From Dendrocalamus latiflorus (lineage: Eukaryota > Streptophyta > Magnoliopsida > Poales > Poaceae), in the NCBI GenBank assembly GCA_017311315.1, contig CM029669.1, positions 14,510,485 through 14,574,484 of the forward strand: 64,000 nucleotides of DNA, read 5' to 3'. A model generated the notes under the pieces. The model was not told the DNA's origin and made no database searches. It was given only the letters and a program-made list of their open reading frames with translations. The translations under genes and the position numbers were made by a program. This document shows positions 37,694-49,526 of the stretch, piece by piece (positions within the stretch are counted from its first letter, which is position 1; each line of letters starts with the position of its first letter).

Positions 37694-38864
37694 TTACCTG
37701 ACCAGAAGGATATAGCGGAGCTAGTTGAGCCGAGGTGGGAGCCGAAGCAGAGGAGCTTGGAAGCGGCCCGGCTGGAGACGTCGCCGGCGAGGGGGTGGCC
37801 GGAGTGGGGAAGGCGACGACGCAAATGCGTTGCTTACGGGCTTTGGAGTCTGGTGGAAATGTCGGTGGGGTCTGGGGAGCTTCGGAGTGGGCCAACGGCG
37901 GCGACGGCGACGGCGTGGGGAGCTTCACGGTGTCGGCGAGCTACAGGGGACAAGGAGCCTTGGCGTTGGTCGGAGTAGGTCGGGGGTGTCAAGGAGTCGC
38001 TCCCGCTGCGCTGAATTGAAAAACGGTGGCCCGAGGAGGGGTGGTCGGCGAAAATGGCGGCGGCGGCCGAGCTCGGGGAAGGAGGCGATTCCGGCAAGCT
38101 GAGGGTTTTCGGGGGTGATTCGCCGTGGTTGAGGAATGAGGGGGATGAGGCGAGGCTATTGGGGTGGGCCTTCCCTCTTATGGAGGCAGTGCCGACCGGG
38201 CGGCGGGGAGGGACCGGGCGGCGGGGAAGGGACCGCCGGTTTTTGCCCAGGCGCGGGGCTCGGTGCGCGCGGCACGTGGCAGGGGCGAGGGGATGTGTCG
38301 GCGCAGCGCAGAGAGCAAAGAGGGAGCGGCGAAGGGACGGCACGAGAGCAGCTCAGAGCACACGCGGTACGGAGAGAAGGAAAGAAATGTAGGCGCACGC
38401 GACTACGCGAGAAAGAAAGAGAAGGGGAAGGGAGCTAGCGCGGGCGGGGCGCACGGCGAGGCCCACTAGCCAGAAGGCGAAGGCAGGAGGGAGCGGGGTC
38501 CACTGACCAAAGAGGGAGCGCGGGGGAAGCACGGGGTCCACGGCGTAGTGAATGGGGAGAAGGGTGGAGCTGCGGTAACAGGGAGAGAGGTGGGGGTTGG
38601 GCTGGGCCGAGTTGGCCTGGTCTGATCCCCCCTCTTTTATATTTGTTTTATATGGCTATGTTCATGTATATGTACATATAAAGTTTCCTTGCCTCTATTT
38701 CTTACCACTAATATTCTAGCATCCTTTTTATTCTTACTTTTGTTTAGGTGGCATGTATATTTGTGTATACATTTTTATGTGTGTTCATTTTACTTGCTCA
38801 CTAAATTCTAATTCCTCTCTTTCATATTAGTAAACCCTTTTTCTTGTCATGCACAATTCGGTAT

Positions 38865-38937
38865 ATACATACATACATACATACATACATACATACATAC
38901 ATACATACATACATACATACATACATACATACATACA
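38865..38937. repeat. (ACAT)n microsatellite in the solo LTR
   Basis: About 18 tandem TACA units. They encode an artefactual YIHT repeat in one frame. The array is absent from the equivalent part of the LTR at 691-5899. Confidence 0.95.
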
Positions 38938-39265
38938 CATGTATGCATGTATGTACTTGTATTTTATCCATTTATTCTTACTGCTATTTATACTACTAGA
39001 ATATATTTTGAATTTAAGTTTCTCCCTCCTTATGATAGATCATCTTTTCAGATTCGAATTTAAATTTTGAGTTCCCTTTATTTGCATATTCCCATGTATG
39101 GCATTACTAATATTGATTTTGTTTTTGGTCTTTCTTGAACTTCTTCAACTTTTGGAATCTCAATCAAAATTTAAGAACACCATGAAAATCCAAACTCAGA
39201 TAGAACATTTGGCAAAATAACTCAAGGGCTTCATATTTTCAAATTTAAAATATCATGATGTTACA

Positions 39266-39489
39266 GTACCATAGTCATAAAGTGCAACCTCGTAGCCTAG
39301 CTGTGGAAGATCTAGTTCTCATAAAAATTCAGTGCCTGGCAAACTGTAACAAACTTTCACCAAAATGCGAAGGTCCATACACTGTGGTGGAAGTCACCAG
39401 ACCAAGCTTAGTACGACTAGCCATGTTAGATGGGCGTGTTTATTTCTAATTCTTAGAACATTGATCAATTACGTAAGTTCTATGTGTAA
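39266..39489 (+). pseudogene. Tat element integrase C-terminus
   Basis: The frame picks up exactly after the duplicated GTACC and reads HKVQPRSLAVEDLVL, then GPYTVVEVTRPSLVRLAMLDG, typical of the integrase C-terminal end of Tat-like gypsy elements. A short frameshift and a TAG at a tryptophan position precede the likely natural end of pol (LRKFYV, about 39467-39489). Confidence 0.85.
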
Positions 39490-40480
39490 TGTGCTTTTTA
39501 TTTCCATATTTCAATAAAGTTGCATTATTCTTATTTCTTTTCCGATGAGTATTTTTATTTGTAGTTCATTATCCCAAATTTGGGCATATACAATTGTTGT
39601 CTGAGCTACTCGGAGATATCTAATTTCCTCCAAACCCCTTCTAAGCGATGTGTTTTTTTACTTAATTGGCTTTGACATTCAAGTTGAATGCCATGCTGAT
39701 TGTAATTGTAACCTTCATAGAGATGGTTCATATGATACTCTGCACTCTTTCCTCGGTGGAAAACAAGTAAAAAAAGAACACAAACAACTCACATAGTCAC
39801 TAAACTGCTCGGGGGCTCGAAGGATTTCTTTCTTACTTCAACGTTCTGTTCTTCTCTTGTTTCAACTATTCAAGACACATAAAACCTTCTAGTCGAAATC
39901 TCTCATCTCTACACGTGGTCATGTCCATTGGAAAGAGTTTTGTAGTGACAACCTTTTCCCAACAATTTTTGCTACTGGTTGAGGCTATAGATTGAATATG
40001 TCTGAAGGAGTTTTGTTCATGCCTTTAGTCCTCAGCTATCCTATGACTAGTTCAAATAGCATCTACAAATAAAAACACTCATATTTTTTTCATACATTCT
40101 TGCATAGTTTCTTATCATTCATATCATCAACAAGTTTTATGTCATAAAAATTTTCTAACTTCGTACTGGACTATATTGTACTTTGATTATGAAAATGGTA
40201 TTTAAGGCTAGTCAAAATCATCTATTGGCTCTGTCCAATATGATTTTCTAGTAACAACTTGATCATTTGTACAACATATTCAGAGTAGGTTAATATATTT
40301 AGTACATTGGTCAGAACAAACTTTCTCCAATTCTTATTCTACTCATTCCTTAGTAAGTACTATTACTAAACAAGCAGTCGGGGGCTAGGAAATATACGAG
40401 TACTCAAAGAACTGAGAAATTGACATAACTTTACTGATGATAAAGGTGCGTTTTTACATGAGAATTTTACATATTACATA
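39490..40480 (+). other. Tat element spacer after pol
   Basis: AT-rich sequence without an open frame above about 40 codons and without a recognisable motif. It separates the pol end from the antisense gene. Grass Tat elements commonly have such a long 3' region. Confidence 0.6.
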
Positions 40481-40499
40481 AATATTTATCTACTCATTA

Positions 40500-43400
40500 G
40501 AGCCATTAGACTGGCCACTGTTTGATGGAGACCCGACCTTCATCTCTTTAGTAACCTTGTTTCTGAAGGGCTTTACTTCTTTGGAAAACCTGGCTGCATC
40601 CTCCTCCGAATAGTTGAAGTTGGTCTCAATACTTGGAGGTTGAGTGATGGGTTAGAAGCTTTAAGCTTTGCTTGGTCAAAGATAACTCCATCACCCATGG
40701 CATCTCTCATCGTCTATTTGTGGTTGCTCTGAGAAGTAGCGAGTAGACCTTGAAGGGTTTCGAGTTATCTACCAAGGCAATTCACCTTCTCTACCGGCTC
40801 TCACGAAGAGTATTCAAATGCTTCTGCCCCTAAGTCGGCAAGCATCTTGTTGAAGAAAAGGATCTTCTCTTGAAAGCTTCTTTGAAGCTCCTTTTCCTTC
40901 TCTTCGTAATCAAGAGCTTTTTTTCTAGTTTTTGAAGCTTTAGGGCTTGCTATACATGAGTAACTCAAAGTTAGAAAAAATAAACCAAAAGTATAATAAA
41001 CTGGTCGGATTGACGATTAGTTACCTTGTTTCTTCTTCTCATATACTTCAACAGCTTCCTTGTGCTTGAGGAAGTTATTGTTAAACCTGGTCAACCATTT
41101 TTCAATCGATCAGTTCATAGCTTTATAGATCTCCTTAAGTTTCACAATAACGGCCCCCTTTGCCTTATCCTCTTTTTCAAAATCTTCTAATTATGTTGAC
41201 TATGACAAGGGAAGAGTTAAGAAAAAACAAAGATTAAGAAGTAGCAGAAGAAGTTTTGAGAGGATACTTCTCAATTGAAGGCTTTTTTCCCCTCAAGGGT
41301 CATGAGAAGTTGTTCTTTTTTAGTCAAGATTGACCTGAACATTGCCCTTTCTTTCTTCAGCGTGTCCTCGAGCACCTTGATGGTGCTCCCCAACCTGAAA
41401 AGAATAATAAAATGACTACGAGAATGAAAAATACTTCACAATTAGAATAAGAAAGGAAACATCATTGCCATTGGTCAGCTTATCGATGGAGGGTAGCCCT
41501 TTCCTTTTCCAAGGCTAACATTCGCTTGGTTAATTCTCAGATCAGAGCGACACCCTCCACCATGTGCTAGAAAAAAGAGAAAAAGAAACTTAGAAATTTT
41601 TTGAAAAGACTATAAATACATCTTAAAGTGGTCTTGAGAATTTACCTGGACCGCTTTATCATCGTGCGAGTAGTAGAGCACCTTAGGGCCTGTCCTCAAC
41701 TCACGATCTAAGATCTTTCTCCACCAAATCTCCTCAATCCTTTGATTATTGAAGATCCAAAGCTGGTCAGGGATGTCTCATGGGTGTGGAGACTTATTGA
41801 TCAGATTAGAGCTCTCCACTTCGGGTCCTCCAAAGAAAGGAGGAAGCATACCTGCTCCCTCCTCTCCAACCACTTATTTCCCGATAGTAATCAGATCCTG
41901 CTGAGACTTCTCTTCCGCCTCCACATCCTTTGATGGGGTTAGAGCTACTAAAGAATCCTGAGCAGCAGCAATAGTGGTTGATTCCTCTAACTGCTCGGGG
42001 GCTGCCTCAACTACTCCTTCCTTAGGAGTTTCCTCATGAAGAGTACTTGGATCAAGACTGATCGGAGCACTAGAGGTGCATGAAGAAAGAAGAACGGAAA
42101 GGGGGAAGTAAGAATTTCAAAACGCCAAAAAAATCAAAGGTATGAATTGACGTGAATTTTTAGTAGTACATATCTGGTCTTTTTCATTTTGAATTTAAAA
42201 CACCCTAGAGTATAGTCCAGAGCACTTGCTTTCCGTTTCTTCTTTTCAACTGACTTTACCAGTACTATACTGGTAGGGCTGGTCAGACCATTTGATTCCT
42301 CTGACTAGATAAGCTTATCCTTAGCTGGATCCTCCATGGGGCAATCAGAAGCAACTTCTCTGATCACCAACTCAGAGGCTGGAACTCCCTTGACTACCAA
42401 AGCAGTTGCTTTCTCCGGTGCTTGAGGGACGACGACCAGAGCTTCAACTTGATCGGTTACGACCACCGGAGCTTTAGCCTGGTTGGTCCTGACCGCCTCA
42501 GAGCTCATGACCGGTGAACTCAAAACCACCATTGATTCTATGGTCGTAGTGGCTCTGACTAGCGGCTCTTCCCTCTCTTTTGCCTTGTTACTGACTGAAG
42601 TGATCTCGGCGACAAAGTCCTTCATCGAAGAAATATATTTTTGTTGGTGCCTTTTCTCTGTCCTCCTTATAAGAGAAGGGGTAGGCTTATAAGAAAAACT
42701 TTTGGAGTCATAGTAGAAGCCTACCTCCAAGGGGACTTTGCTCTTAGAAACTTGAGCAGTCATCGGAGCAGCCACTAGGGCACTCGGTGGAATGCTCGGA
42801 GTAGTGGTCGATGGAGCAGGGTTTGATCTCAAAGCTCCATATGACTTCCTCACACTTTGCCGCCTCTTGGGGCTTGGACGAGCATCTTCCGAGCTCTCAG
42901 ACAACTCATCGCTCTCTGACCCAACCATCTACACATCGTAAAAATGTTATAACACACTGGTTGAAAGATATATAATCGATGAAAAGAGTTTTATTTTACC
43001 TTAAATCTTTCAATTCTCTCCTCTGGAGAGGTAATAGCAAGGATCAAGGGCACCTCTGCTTTCTAGCCGAGGTCCCCCACATAGATCATTTTGATCCTAT
43101 TCCTCACCTCAGCAGGGGATAGAGCTACAAAATCAAGGGAAACCTTATGATCAAAAATATTCAATCAAACAAAAACAAAACTTGACTACTCAGAATTTTT
43201 TTAGGCTTAGCTTCCAAAGAATCCTTAGTTTAGTCAGCTGCACCCATGTGCCAAAGCATAATGTGGTCACACAACTTCAAAGGACTTATTCGACGCATGG
43301 AGAAATATTTCACCATGTTTACCCATCGCCCTACCTTTCCCTCCTTCGAGGAGGACCTCCACCTTGGGTTCTTGACGGTAATCCGATCGGTGAAAGAAAA

Positions 43401-44022
43401 GTTGTTGTCTTTGTTGAGTGTCATATAGAACCATAATTTCTTTCACAATGACCATGGAGACTTAGAATATATTGGAATGTATTCTTTGGCCTTCCTATCA
43501 TGCAGATGCAAAGCGCAACCTCCAGGTGATGCTACAGATTCCCTAGACTTTGTCATCCTATAGAAGTATCTGAGGAGCTCTAAGCCTGGCGGAATCCCCA
43601 AATATGCTTCATAGAGGTAGACGAAGATGCTTAAGTTAGCAATCGAATTGGGAGCTAGATTTACCAATTTGATTCTGCAGTACTCCAAGACTTCTGAGAG
43701 GAACGGGTGTGTCAGTAATCGAAATCCACACTCAATGTATGCCCAAAAGACCAAAATATCACCTTTGTTTCTGCTCGAAAAGTTCTCTCTAACTGCTAAG
43801 CTCCACAGGACTAGAACCCTGTTGGGACTTGGGAAGCATCCCTTCCTTTTCCATAGCCTTCAGCTTCTTCGATCTATGCTTAGATGCTAGCCAATTAGTG
43901 ATTAGATCTAACATTTTGACTAAGTGGCAGAAAATCAAAAGGGGATGAAAGGATTCAAGGCTATGGGTGAAGAATGCTAGGGCAAAGAAGAAGATGAAAC
44001 TTTTCTGAAAGTGTGAAGCCAA
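40500..44022 (-). pseudogene. Antisense gene of the Tat element (PF04195-like), decayed
   Basis: On the minus strand, 43443-43754 encodes GFRLLTHPFLSEVLEYC and LAPNSIANLSIFVYLYEAYL, which fit the 'putative gypsy type transposon' domain PF04195. The upstream part begins with MLDLITNWLASKHRSKKLKA (about 43911, or an upstream ATG at 44022), with one frameshift between. The domain continues at 43230-43440. A GT...AG interval (about 42930-42998) looks like an intron before an open block (42305-42928) that is Ser/Pro/Val-rich with a basic patch (SPKRRQSVRKSY). Further weak lysine/glutamate-rich pieces reach about 40500. Extra antisense frames of this kind are known in grass Tat elements; their role is unknown. 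Stops and frameshifts suggest it is not functional here. Confidence 0.7.
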
Positions 44023-44252
44023 TGGGTAACATGCTAGGGGTTTTATAAGGGTTTCTCTTGAACTACAAATAGGGGTTACCCAATCCGAAGCCCAACGGAC
44101 ACAAAACCTTTTAGTTTCCCAGTTAGTTTTCTCAACTTTAAAGTGAATAAGAATTGTTTCTTTACTCTTGTTGTTAAATGAGTAGTTTCTTGATTAAAAT
44201 CCAATCAGAAGGAATTCATATCATAAATTCACTTAAAAGTTCAGGGGTTAGC

Positions 44253-44888
44253 TAACAAGGATTGAATAAATCTCTAAATACGGCTTTAGTATTTAGTTAA
44301 GGCCAAAGGACCCTTGTGGTCGTAATCCTCTAGAGGTTGCTCCCTGAGTATCCTAATCAGAGAAATCTGTGTGTGTTGACCGACCAGATGACTTCTCGAA
44401 GATTCTATGAACTGGTACCTGGACTCAATTCCAGGATATTCCTTCTGTGTGGTGGATAAAACACATTTGTTATCCACTCCAAATAGCACAACGTTTCAAC
44501 CCTGAGTCTCTGACAACAACTGTCATGCAATTAATTCCCACGTTCGTTTCCCATTGACAACAACCGACGATCAGGCGTCCTCTCTCTGACAATTACTACC
44601 TCCCCGATTAGACATGTTGGTTCCATAAGGCGTCTTCCCTACCAAATAATTGATGTCTCTTTATTGGTATTTAAAGCTAGATGAGAGAAGATCAAAGGAC
44701 GATCAATGTATTGAAAACAATACAATTCACATCCTATTCAATTCAGTGTAATTAGGGCTAGTTTCACACCTTGTTAAAGACACCCTATAACCAGTTCATA
44801 GTAATAAAGAGTGTCCCTGTTCTCTCCCAAGGATTTCAGCCATCTTTTTCATATTATTTTCGTAAGATCAACGACTCGATCGTCGATA
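44253..44888 (+). repeat. Tat element 3' LTR (636 bp)
   Basis: It follows the purine tract AAGTTCAGGGG (about 44237-44247). It starts TAACAAGGATTG where the 5' LTR has TGATAAGGATTG, and ends CGTCGATA where the 5' LTR has CATCGACA, so the canonical TG...CA ends have decayed here. Confidence 0.87.
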
Positions 44889-46423
44889 CCCAGGTGTTCG
44901 CAAGGATTTCCCTTGTCGCTATCTGGGACTACCTCTGCATACACACAAACTGAGAAAGACTCACATCATGCCTCTCATAGAAAAAGTCAGAGCACGACTA
45001 CCAAGATGGAAAGGGAAACTGCTATCACCAGTAGGCAGACTGACTCTGGTAGATTCAGTTTTGTCCTCACTACCAACCTACCACTTCACAGTCTTCCCTC
45101 TAGCAAATTGGGCAAATAAGAAGCTAGACAAAATTAGACGATCATTTCTTTGGAAAGGATCTGACAAAGCTAGTGGCAGGCACTGCTTGGTAAGATTGGA
45201 TAAAGAATGTCGGCCAAAGAGTTTGGTGGGCTGGGGATATTTGACCTGAAAATTTGGGAGGGCACTTTGTTTGAGATGGTTGTGGTTCGAGTGGAAAAAC
45301 ACATTGAAGCCTTGGATAGGGATGGAGACCCCTTGCGACAACATTGACAAGCAATTATTTTAGGCGGGCACCGTAGTAAACATTGGAAATTCTCACAAAG
45401 TGAGTTGCTAGCATAGTCGATGGCTACAAAAAGAGGCGCCAGTGAATATCGCTCCTGACCTCTACAAGATAGCAACTAGGAAGAATAGAACCACACACAA
45501 AGAATTACAAGGAAATAATTGGATTAGATCAGTAAGAAGAATACACACGGTGGAGCAACTCCGTGAGTTTGTAGCACTCTGGGCAAAGATTCCGTGAGTT
45601 TGTAGCACTCTGGGCAAAGATTCCGTGAGTTTGTAGCACTCTGGGCAAAGATTCAGCACATTGAACTCGACCATCATGATGAGGATGACATAATATGGAC
45701 CAGAACACTAGATGGCCAATACTTAGCAAAGTCGGCATACGTTTTGCAATTCCAAGGAAGCATGCGATGCAAGAAATGCTAACATAGTTTGGAAGGTGCA
45801 AACGAAGAATAAGTGCAAATTCTTCGCATGGACTCTGTGCCAAGACAAAATCCTCATGGCCGACAATTTAGTAAAAAGAGGCTAGCCCAATCAACCAATG
45901 TGAGCATTGTGCAACCAAACAGCCGAAACAGCCACTTACATATGCCTACTCTGCCCTTTCGCTCAGCAAGTTTGGTCCAAGGTCCTAAATTGGACAAGCT
46001 GTGCCGTGTTAACCCGCAGAGTTTCAATAGCCTAGCGGAGTGGTGGCAGCAAGCCAGCGGGACGCTGCACAAGAAAGACAAGTGGAAATTCAATGGAGTA
46101 GTCATCTATATTTGTTGGAATTTGTGGAAAAAAAGAAATAGAAGAATTTTCCAAAATCAGTTGTTGCATGCGCAGCGGGTTGCATTGAGAGAGCCTGCAA
46201 CAACATGACAGAGCTTGGACAACAGCCCCCCTCCCCTATCTGCTAGTACTTTCTTCTTTGTTCAACCCTTAGCTGCTGACCATGCTCCCTGTTGTTTGCT
46301 GTGGGTTGTTGTTCCTGAGTGCTATCTTTCTTAACGTCTACTTTTCTGTATCTGTCTACTTTTCACTTCCGTCTATAATGAGTTTAGGCAGAGCTCCTGC
46401 CTCTTTTGATAAAAAAAAAACCC
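44889..46423 (+). pseudogene. LINE ORF2, 3' part, and A-rich tail
   Basis: The LINE resumes after the Tat insertion with CRYLGLPLHTHKLRK (frame at about 44909-44955), then open coding 44968-45237 (PLIEKVRARLPRWKGKLLS, VDSVLSSLPTYHF, IRRSFLWKG), the RT thumb region of plant LINEs. A zinc-knuckle-like C-terminus (ALCNQTAETATYICLLCPFA, about 45906-45965) matches the zf-RVT family. Stops, frameshifts and a perfect 31-bp triplication (45560-45652) disrupt it. The element ends in a short A-run at 46413-46422. No target duplication was identified because the 5' end is not defined. Confidence 0.85.
45560..45652 (+). repeat. Perfect 31-bp tandem repeat, three copies
   Basis: Three identical units beginning TCCGTGAGTTTGTAGCACTC lie inside LINE coding sequence. 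The unit length is not a multiple of three, so each copy shifts the frame. Perfect identity implies a recent duplication relative to the decayed LINE around it. Confidence 0.95.
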
Positions 46424-46793
46424 CACTTAGTACTGCAGATGGAACCCAAATCTCCCACTGCTGTGGGATATGGGGCTTCACACCAAATTATTGAGTAATT
46501 TTTATTATAAGAAGGTTGGAAGTAAAGAGATAAGATTGCATTTTCTAGCTTTTCCCCCCACTGACAGCACATACACATAAAATGCGAAGTTTAACCACAA
46601 TTATTCAGACCATGCTATCTATGACAGACAGCAGCTGAAGTGGCAGCTTATACCCAAAACCAGTAAGAGACAAGCACAAGGCAGCAACTTGTGTTGGGCA
46701 AGACAAGAGCAGATGGCCAATAGTATCATGAAACCAGCCAATCAGCCATGGATTCAGAAATAATAGCTTATCACTTGTTAATGCCCTTATCTA
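46424..46793. other. Unannotated spacer
   Basis: No gene, no clear repeat and no terminal structure. It lies between the LINE tail and the Mutator-like element. Confidence 0.5.
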
Positions 46794-46803
46794 TTCTACA
46801 TTA

Positions 46804-47850
46804 GAAATTTTGGTACAAATAATCCATTTTTTTATTCAAAATTACAGAAATATACCCGCGGGAAATTTTTTTACAAAAATAGGCTCCAGTCGCCCAATGG
46901 TTGAGCGACTGGAGCCTTTCGCCCAACCAGCGGACGACACAATAGCTGTCGCTCTACCCTCGGGCGACTGCATCTAGTCGCCCTCCCATTGGGCGACTTT
47001 CATGCAGTCGCCCAATGGTTGGGCGACTACACTCAGGGGCCGACAAAACCGTATGTACCGATCGTTTTATATACCGATGCAATATAAGCAACTAGTCTGA
47101 AAAGATAAAATGGCAAAGTTCTATATGGCTTATATATACTCATTTGAAAGGTTTCGACGAGATCTACAACTTTTCAGTTGAAGAAAAATCCAAATTCCAA
47201 AGGGAAGAACAAGAAAAAGGGCAAAAACAGAAAGAAAAAACTTGCGACGCAGGTTTAGGTCCGACTGGCGCAAGCTGGTCATTATTTTTGGATCGGGCTC
47301 ATCGTTAGCTTTCCAACGAGTACAAGAACGTCGAAAACGGACACCGTATGCAAAAGTTATGCCCGTTTTACTGAAGGTGTGTCGGAAACGGACTCGAATT
47401 CATTTCGGCCTCAATTGAAACTGCTATAACTTTTGATCCCATGACCGAAATTGCTCAAATTTTTTCTGAAGGCTTTTGGATGTATGACGAACAGCTCCAC
47501 CAATTTTCACTATTTTTGACGAAGGTTTGATGCACTTTCCAAATTTCGGCAAAATAGACTCTTTCCTCTCTTTTTTCTCTCAGGGACCTGAGTGCAGTCG
47601 CCCAACCATTGGGCGACTTTTATGCAGTCGCCCAATGGGAGGGCGACTGGATGAAAGTCTCCCAACGGTGGGGCGACTGCAATTAATCGCCCAACGGTTG
47701 GGAGATTTTCCAGTTGTCGCTGCTGGGTTGGGCGAAAGGCTCCAGTCGGCCAATGGTTGGGCGACCGGAGCCTATTTTTGTAAAAAAAATTTCCCGCATG
47801 TATATTTCTGTAATTTTGAATAAAAAATGGATTATCCGTACAAAAAATTC
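46804..47850. mobile_element. Non-autonomous Mutator-like element (MULE) with long TIRs
   Basis: It is flanked by a perfect 10-bp direct duplication TTCTACATTA (46794-46803 and 47851-47860). Terminal inverted repeats of about 240-270 bp (46804-47041 and about 47583-47850) begin GAAATTTTGGTAC and GAATTTTTTGTAC. Each TIR contains several copies of a palindrome of the type GTCGCCCAATGG/TTGGGCGAC. The roughly 540-bp centre has no reading frame of note. TSD length and long TIRs fit MULEs; foldback elements are the alternative. Confidence 0.85.
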
Positions 47851-47860
47851 TTCTACATTA

Positions 47861-49043
47861 TCCTACTGTCTCAGGAATGCCAATGTTGGTAAGTTAAAAC
47901 CAGACACTGACCTGCAGCAGCCGCAATCGATTTGATGTTTTCCTGCTTCCTCGTCTTCTTTTCAACTATGAAGTACTGAAAATATATTGAGATTTTTTTT
48001 CTTTTTAGAATTGAGATTAGCCAGTGGTGACACCACAGGGATACTGAATTCAGAAGAACAGCACGCCAGATTAGATTTGGAGAATAACCTGACAACACTG
48101 ACTACTGACGAATGGCTAAATCAAACTTCTAAAAGTAGCTCGATAATAATAATAATTCGCTAAAAAATGCTGCTCTTGTGTGGCTGGAAAGAGCACAGGT
48201 CAGATTGAAACATCAAGAACAGCATCACCGCTTCCACAGCGGAATTTGTCAATCGTCACGAAAGCCGCACACTTTATTCAACAAAAGAAAAGGGAAACTA
48301 AACCTGAGGACAGGATTCCAGGTCTTTCAGAAATCAGAATTAAGAACGTAGAAAATAGTGACAAGACTAATACCGACCACAGCACACTAATCCATTCACA
48401 CCCACCCATGCAAGGCCGCAAAACATGCCGTTGGCCGGATGAGACGGCCTGAACAGGAGCAGCTCCTGCTGGGCGTCCATAAAAACAGAAGCAAACTTAC
48501 ACTACCTCAGTTACCACACGTAATTGAGCCCACAAAAACACAATATTGAACGTTCGGTAGAGACTTTACACTCTCGTCAGTGGTGGTGCCATGTTTTAGC
48601 TGTGGAGTCAATTAATTACGTAGCTTTTTCTAAATATGATCTAATATAAGTGAAAGTTTCTGTAAAACTTTAGAAAACAATACAAAATTTGTAAAAATAA
48701 CTCCACAGAGATAGATAATTATGTATTTAATCTCGTAGGGTTATAATTCTGACTTCGCTACTGCTCTCGATCAGTTAGGCCAACAACTTCCACTTTTTCC
48801 CTTTGAAGATAGCAATGCCAACGTAGGCCTTCATCGTTCATGTGGAAATAAACTTGGTAGACTAGCTAGCCTCAGAATATTAGCGGCTAAGGCTTTGTAA
48901 TAGGGCTTGTTAGGCTTCGATTAGCGTTGCGGTGTTTTTTTAGTTTGGATATAACAAAAAGTTTAAGGCGTCCTTTTTAGGGCCTCAACAATAATTTTTT
49001 TTTGCTAGAATTAGTAAAGATTCATGTAGATTCCATATCATAG
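47861..49043. other. Unannotated region
   Basis: No convincing gene. A 37-codon minus-strand frame at 48367-48480 starts with a GC-rich, coding-looking MDAQQELLLFRPSHPANG but lacks support. Otherwise nothing is recognisable. Confidence 0.4.
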
Positions 49044-49051
49044 CATATATC

Positions 49052-49518
49052 TAGGGGTGGAAAACAGATAATTTATTTTATTCGATATTCGTATCCGAGA
49101 AAATACGAATATGATAAACAAAATCTGAATTTGAAAATATTCATATTTGTATTCGAGAATATTTATATCTGTATTTGAGAATATTCGTATTCACATCGTA
49201 TTCAAGAATATTTGTATTCGTATTCATATTCGGGACTATTTGATCCGTTTCCTATGCCTATCGTTTGTAACCAGTCAAAAACTGGTAAAAAATGGTAAAA
49301 CCACTAGAAATTTGTTCTTCCGAGATTTGTTACAAAAGTTGTAAGAGGATATTCGTATTCGACCAAATTAAGTACATATTCAATTCAAATTTATATCTAT
49401 TATGACATTCGATTTGTGTTCGTATTCGAGAATATTCAAATTCATATTTGTTTTAAAAATATGAATTTGCATTAGTATTTGAGATTATTCGATCGTATCC
49501 GATTTGTTTCCATCCCTA
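49052..49518. mobile_element. hAT-like MITE
   Basis: The ends TAGGGGTGGAAAA and (reversed) TAGGGATGGAAAC form short terminal inverted repeats. The flanks CATATATC (49044-49051) and CATATAGC (49519-49526) match at 7 of 8 bases, the 8-bp size of hAT targets. The inside is a dense array of TATTCG/CGAATA and GAGAATATTC variants in both orientations and has no coding capacity. Confidence 0.75.
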
Positions 49519-49526
49519 CATATAGC

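Larger units (their letters stand above)
34386..39265 (-). repeat. Solo LTR (4880 bp) of the long-LTR gypsy family
   Basis: On the minus strand it starts TGTAACATCATG at 39265 and ends GGTCTTACA at 34386. It is flanked by a perfect 5-bp target duplication GTACC (34381-34385 and 39266-39270) and contains no internal retrotransposon genes. That is the signature of LTR-LTR recombination. It is the same family as 691-5899 in the opposite orientation, but clearly diverged from it, so the two are separate insertions. The GC-rich tract is at about 37690-38630 and the AT-rich part at about 36150-37440. Confidence 0.92.
18263..44888 (+). mobile_element. Tat-type Ty3/gypsy retrotransposon, host of two nested insertions
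   Basis: Direct LTRs at 18263-18894 and 44253-44888 enclose gag, protease, RT, RNase H and integrase in gypsy order, followed by a long 3' region with an antisense gene, as in grass Tat/Retand-lineage elements. The flanks are CCTAG (18258-18262) and CCCAG (44889-44893), which differ at one base. The LTRs are visibly diverged, clearly more than those of Copia-3, so this is an old insertion. Subtracting Copia-3 and the solo LTR, each with its duplicated target, leaves about 12.1 kb. All coding parts are broken. Confidence 0.88.

Noticed and set aside
37605..38541. Open frames of 60-170 codons in the GC-rich part of the solo LTR
   Set aside because: Same composition effect as in the other LTR, with frames not conserved between the two copies.
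38849..39070. A 73-codon frame with a YIHT repeat
   Set aside because: It is the translation of an ACAT microsatellite.
46804..47850. A CRISPR-like array because of repeated GTCGCCC units
   Set aside because: The units are palindromic parts of terminal inverted repeats in a plant transposon, with irregular spacing and no spacers.
48367..48480. A 37-codon minus-strand frame with coding-like codons
   Set aside because: Too short, without splice context or a recognised domain; kept only as a note for the region.
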